The notes beneath the pieces are model-generated. The model ran no database searches. It was not told the origin of the DNA and saw only the letters and a program-made list of their open reading frames with translations. A stretch of DNA of 13,775 nt from assembly GCA_050179135.1 (NCBI GenBank), contig JBFXFK010000135.1:1-13775 (forward strand), given 5' to 3'. Each line of letters begins with the position of its first letter. Positions within the stretch are counted from its first letter, which is position 1. This document shows positions 13,742-13,775 of this stretch, piece by piece. The stretch is from UBA4064 sp050179135 (GTDB taxonomy: Bacteria; Desulfobacterota; Desulfobacteria; Desulfobacterales; Desulfatirhabdiaceae). The position numbers and the translations under genes were made by a program.

Positions 13742-13775
13742 TAATTGGAGAGTTTGATCCTGGCTCAGAATGAAC
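13742..13775 (+). rRNA. 16S ribosomal RNA, 5' end (partial)
   Basis: The universal 5' block agagtttgatcctggctcag starts at 13749. Aligned to E. coli numbering (A8 at 13749), position 1 falls near 13742. The gene runs off the right edge. The leader and promoter upstream confirm the start of an rrn operon. Confidence 0.96.

Overview
The window looks like a chromosomal segment of a moderate-GC Desulfobacterota bacterium, probably Desulfobacterales. This rests on protein flavour (SelB, a DUF2333 protein, a SEC-C-tagged methionine aminopeptidase, DUF29 and REP-associated transposase families) and is inference, since no database search was possible. The window splits sharply into two halves at a tRNA-Lys gene (4910-4983, minus strand).

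Left half (1-4906) is a decaying accessory region. It starts with a REP-associated tyrosine transposase broken by a deletion and two frame changes. Next is a Phd/YefM-PIN toxin-antitoxin pair whose toxin has an in-frame TAA after codon 31. A 68-base remnant of a second transposase copy follows, then an ORF of doubtful status and an uncharacterised 175-aa acidic protein. Further right are a truncated PD-(D/E)XK nuclease-like remnant on the minus strand, an orphan XRE-type regulator, and two tandem DUF29 genes. A 107-bp palindromic, MITE-like element is embedded at the 3' end of the first DUF29 copy. The left half ends with the intrinsic terminator of the tRNA.

Right half (5436-13461) is an orderly co-directional gene series on the plus strand. 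It runs hydantoinase/oxoprolinase-like ATPase, histone-deacetylase-fold amidohydrolase with a C-terminal zinc ribbon, glycerophosphodiester phosphodiesterase, a 54-aa two-helix membrane protein, SelB, a DUF2333 membrane-anchored protein and SEC-C methionine aminopeptidase. Gaps are mostly 3-46 bases, so this may be one operon or two overlapping transcription units. The first three genes may form a small catabolic or salvage module; SelB and the aminopeptidase belong to translation and protein maturation.

The last 300 bases hold a ribosomal RNA promoter region: a consensus promoter, a boxA-like antitermination element and the first ~34 bases of a 16S rRNA gene running off the window.

No CRISPR array, integrase, complete IS element or obvious defence operon is visible. 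The most distinctive items are the palindromic element in the DUF29 gene, the hydantoinase/deacetylase/phosphodiesterase cluster, and the layered remnants on the 3' side of the tRNA.
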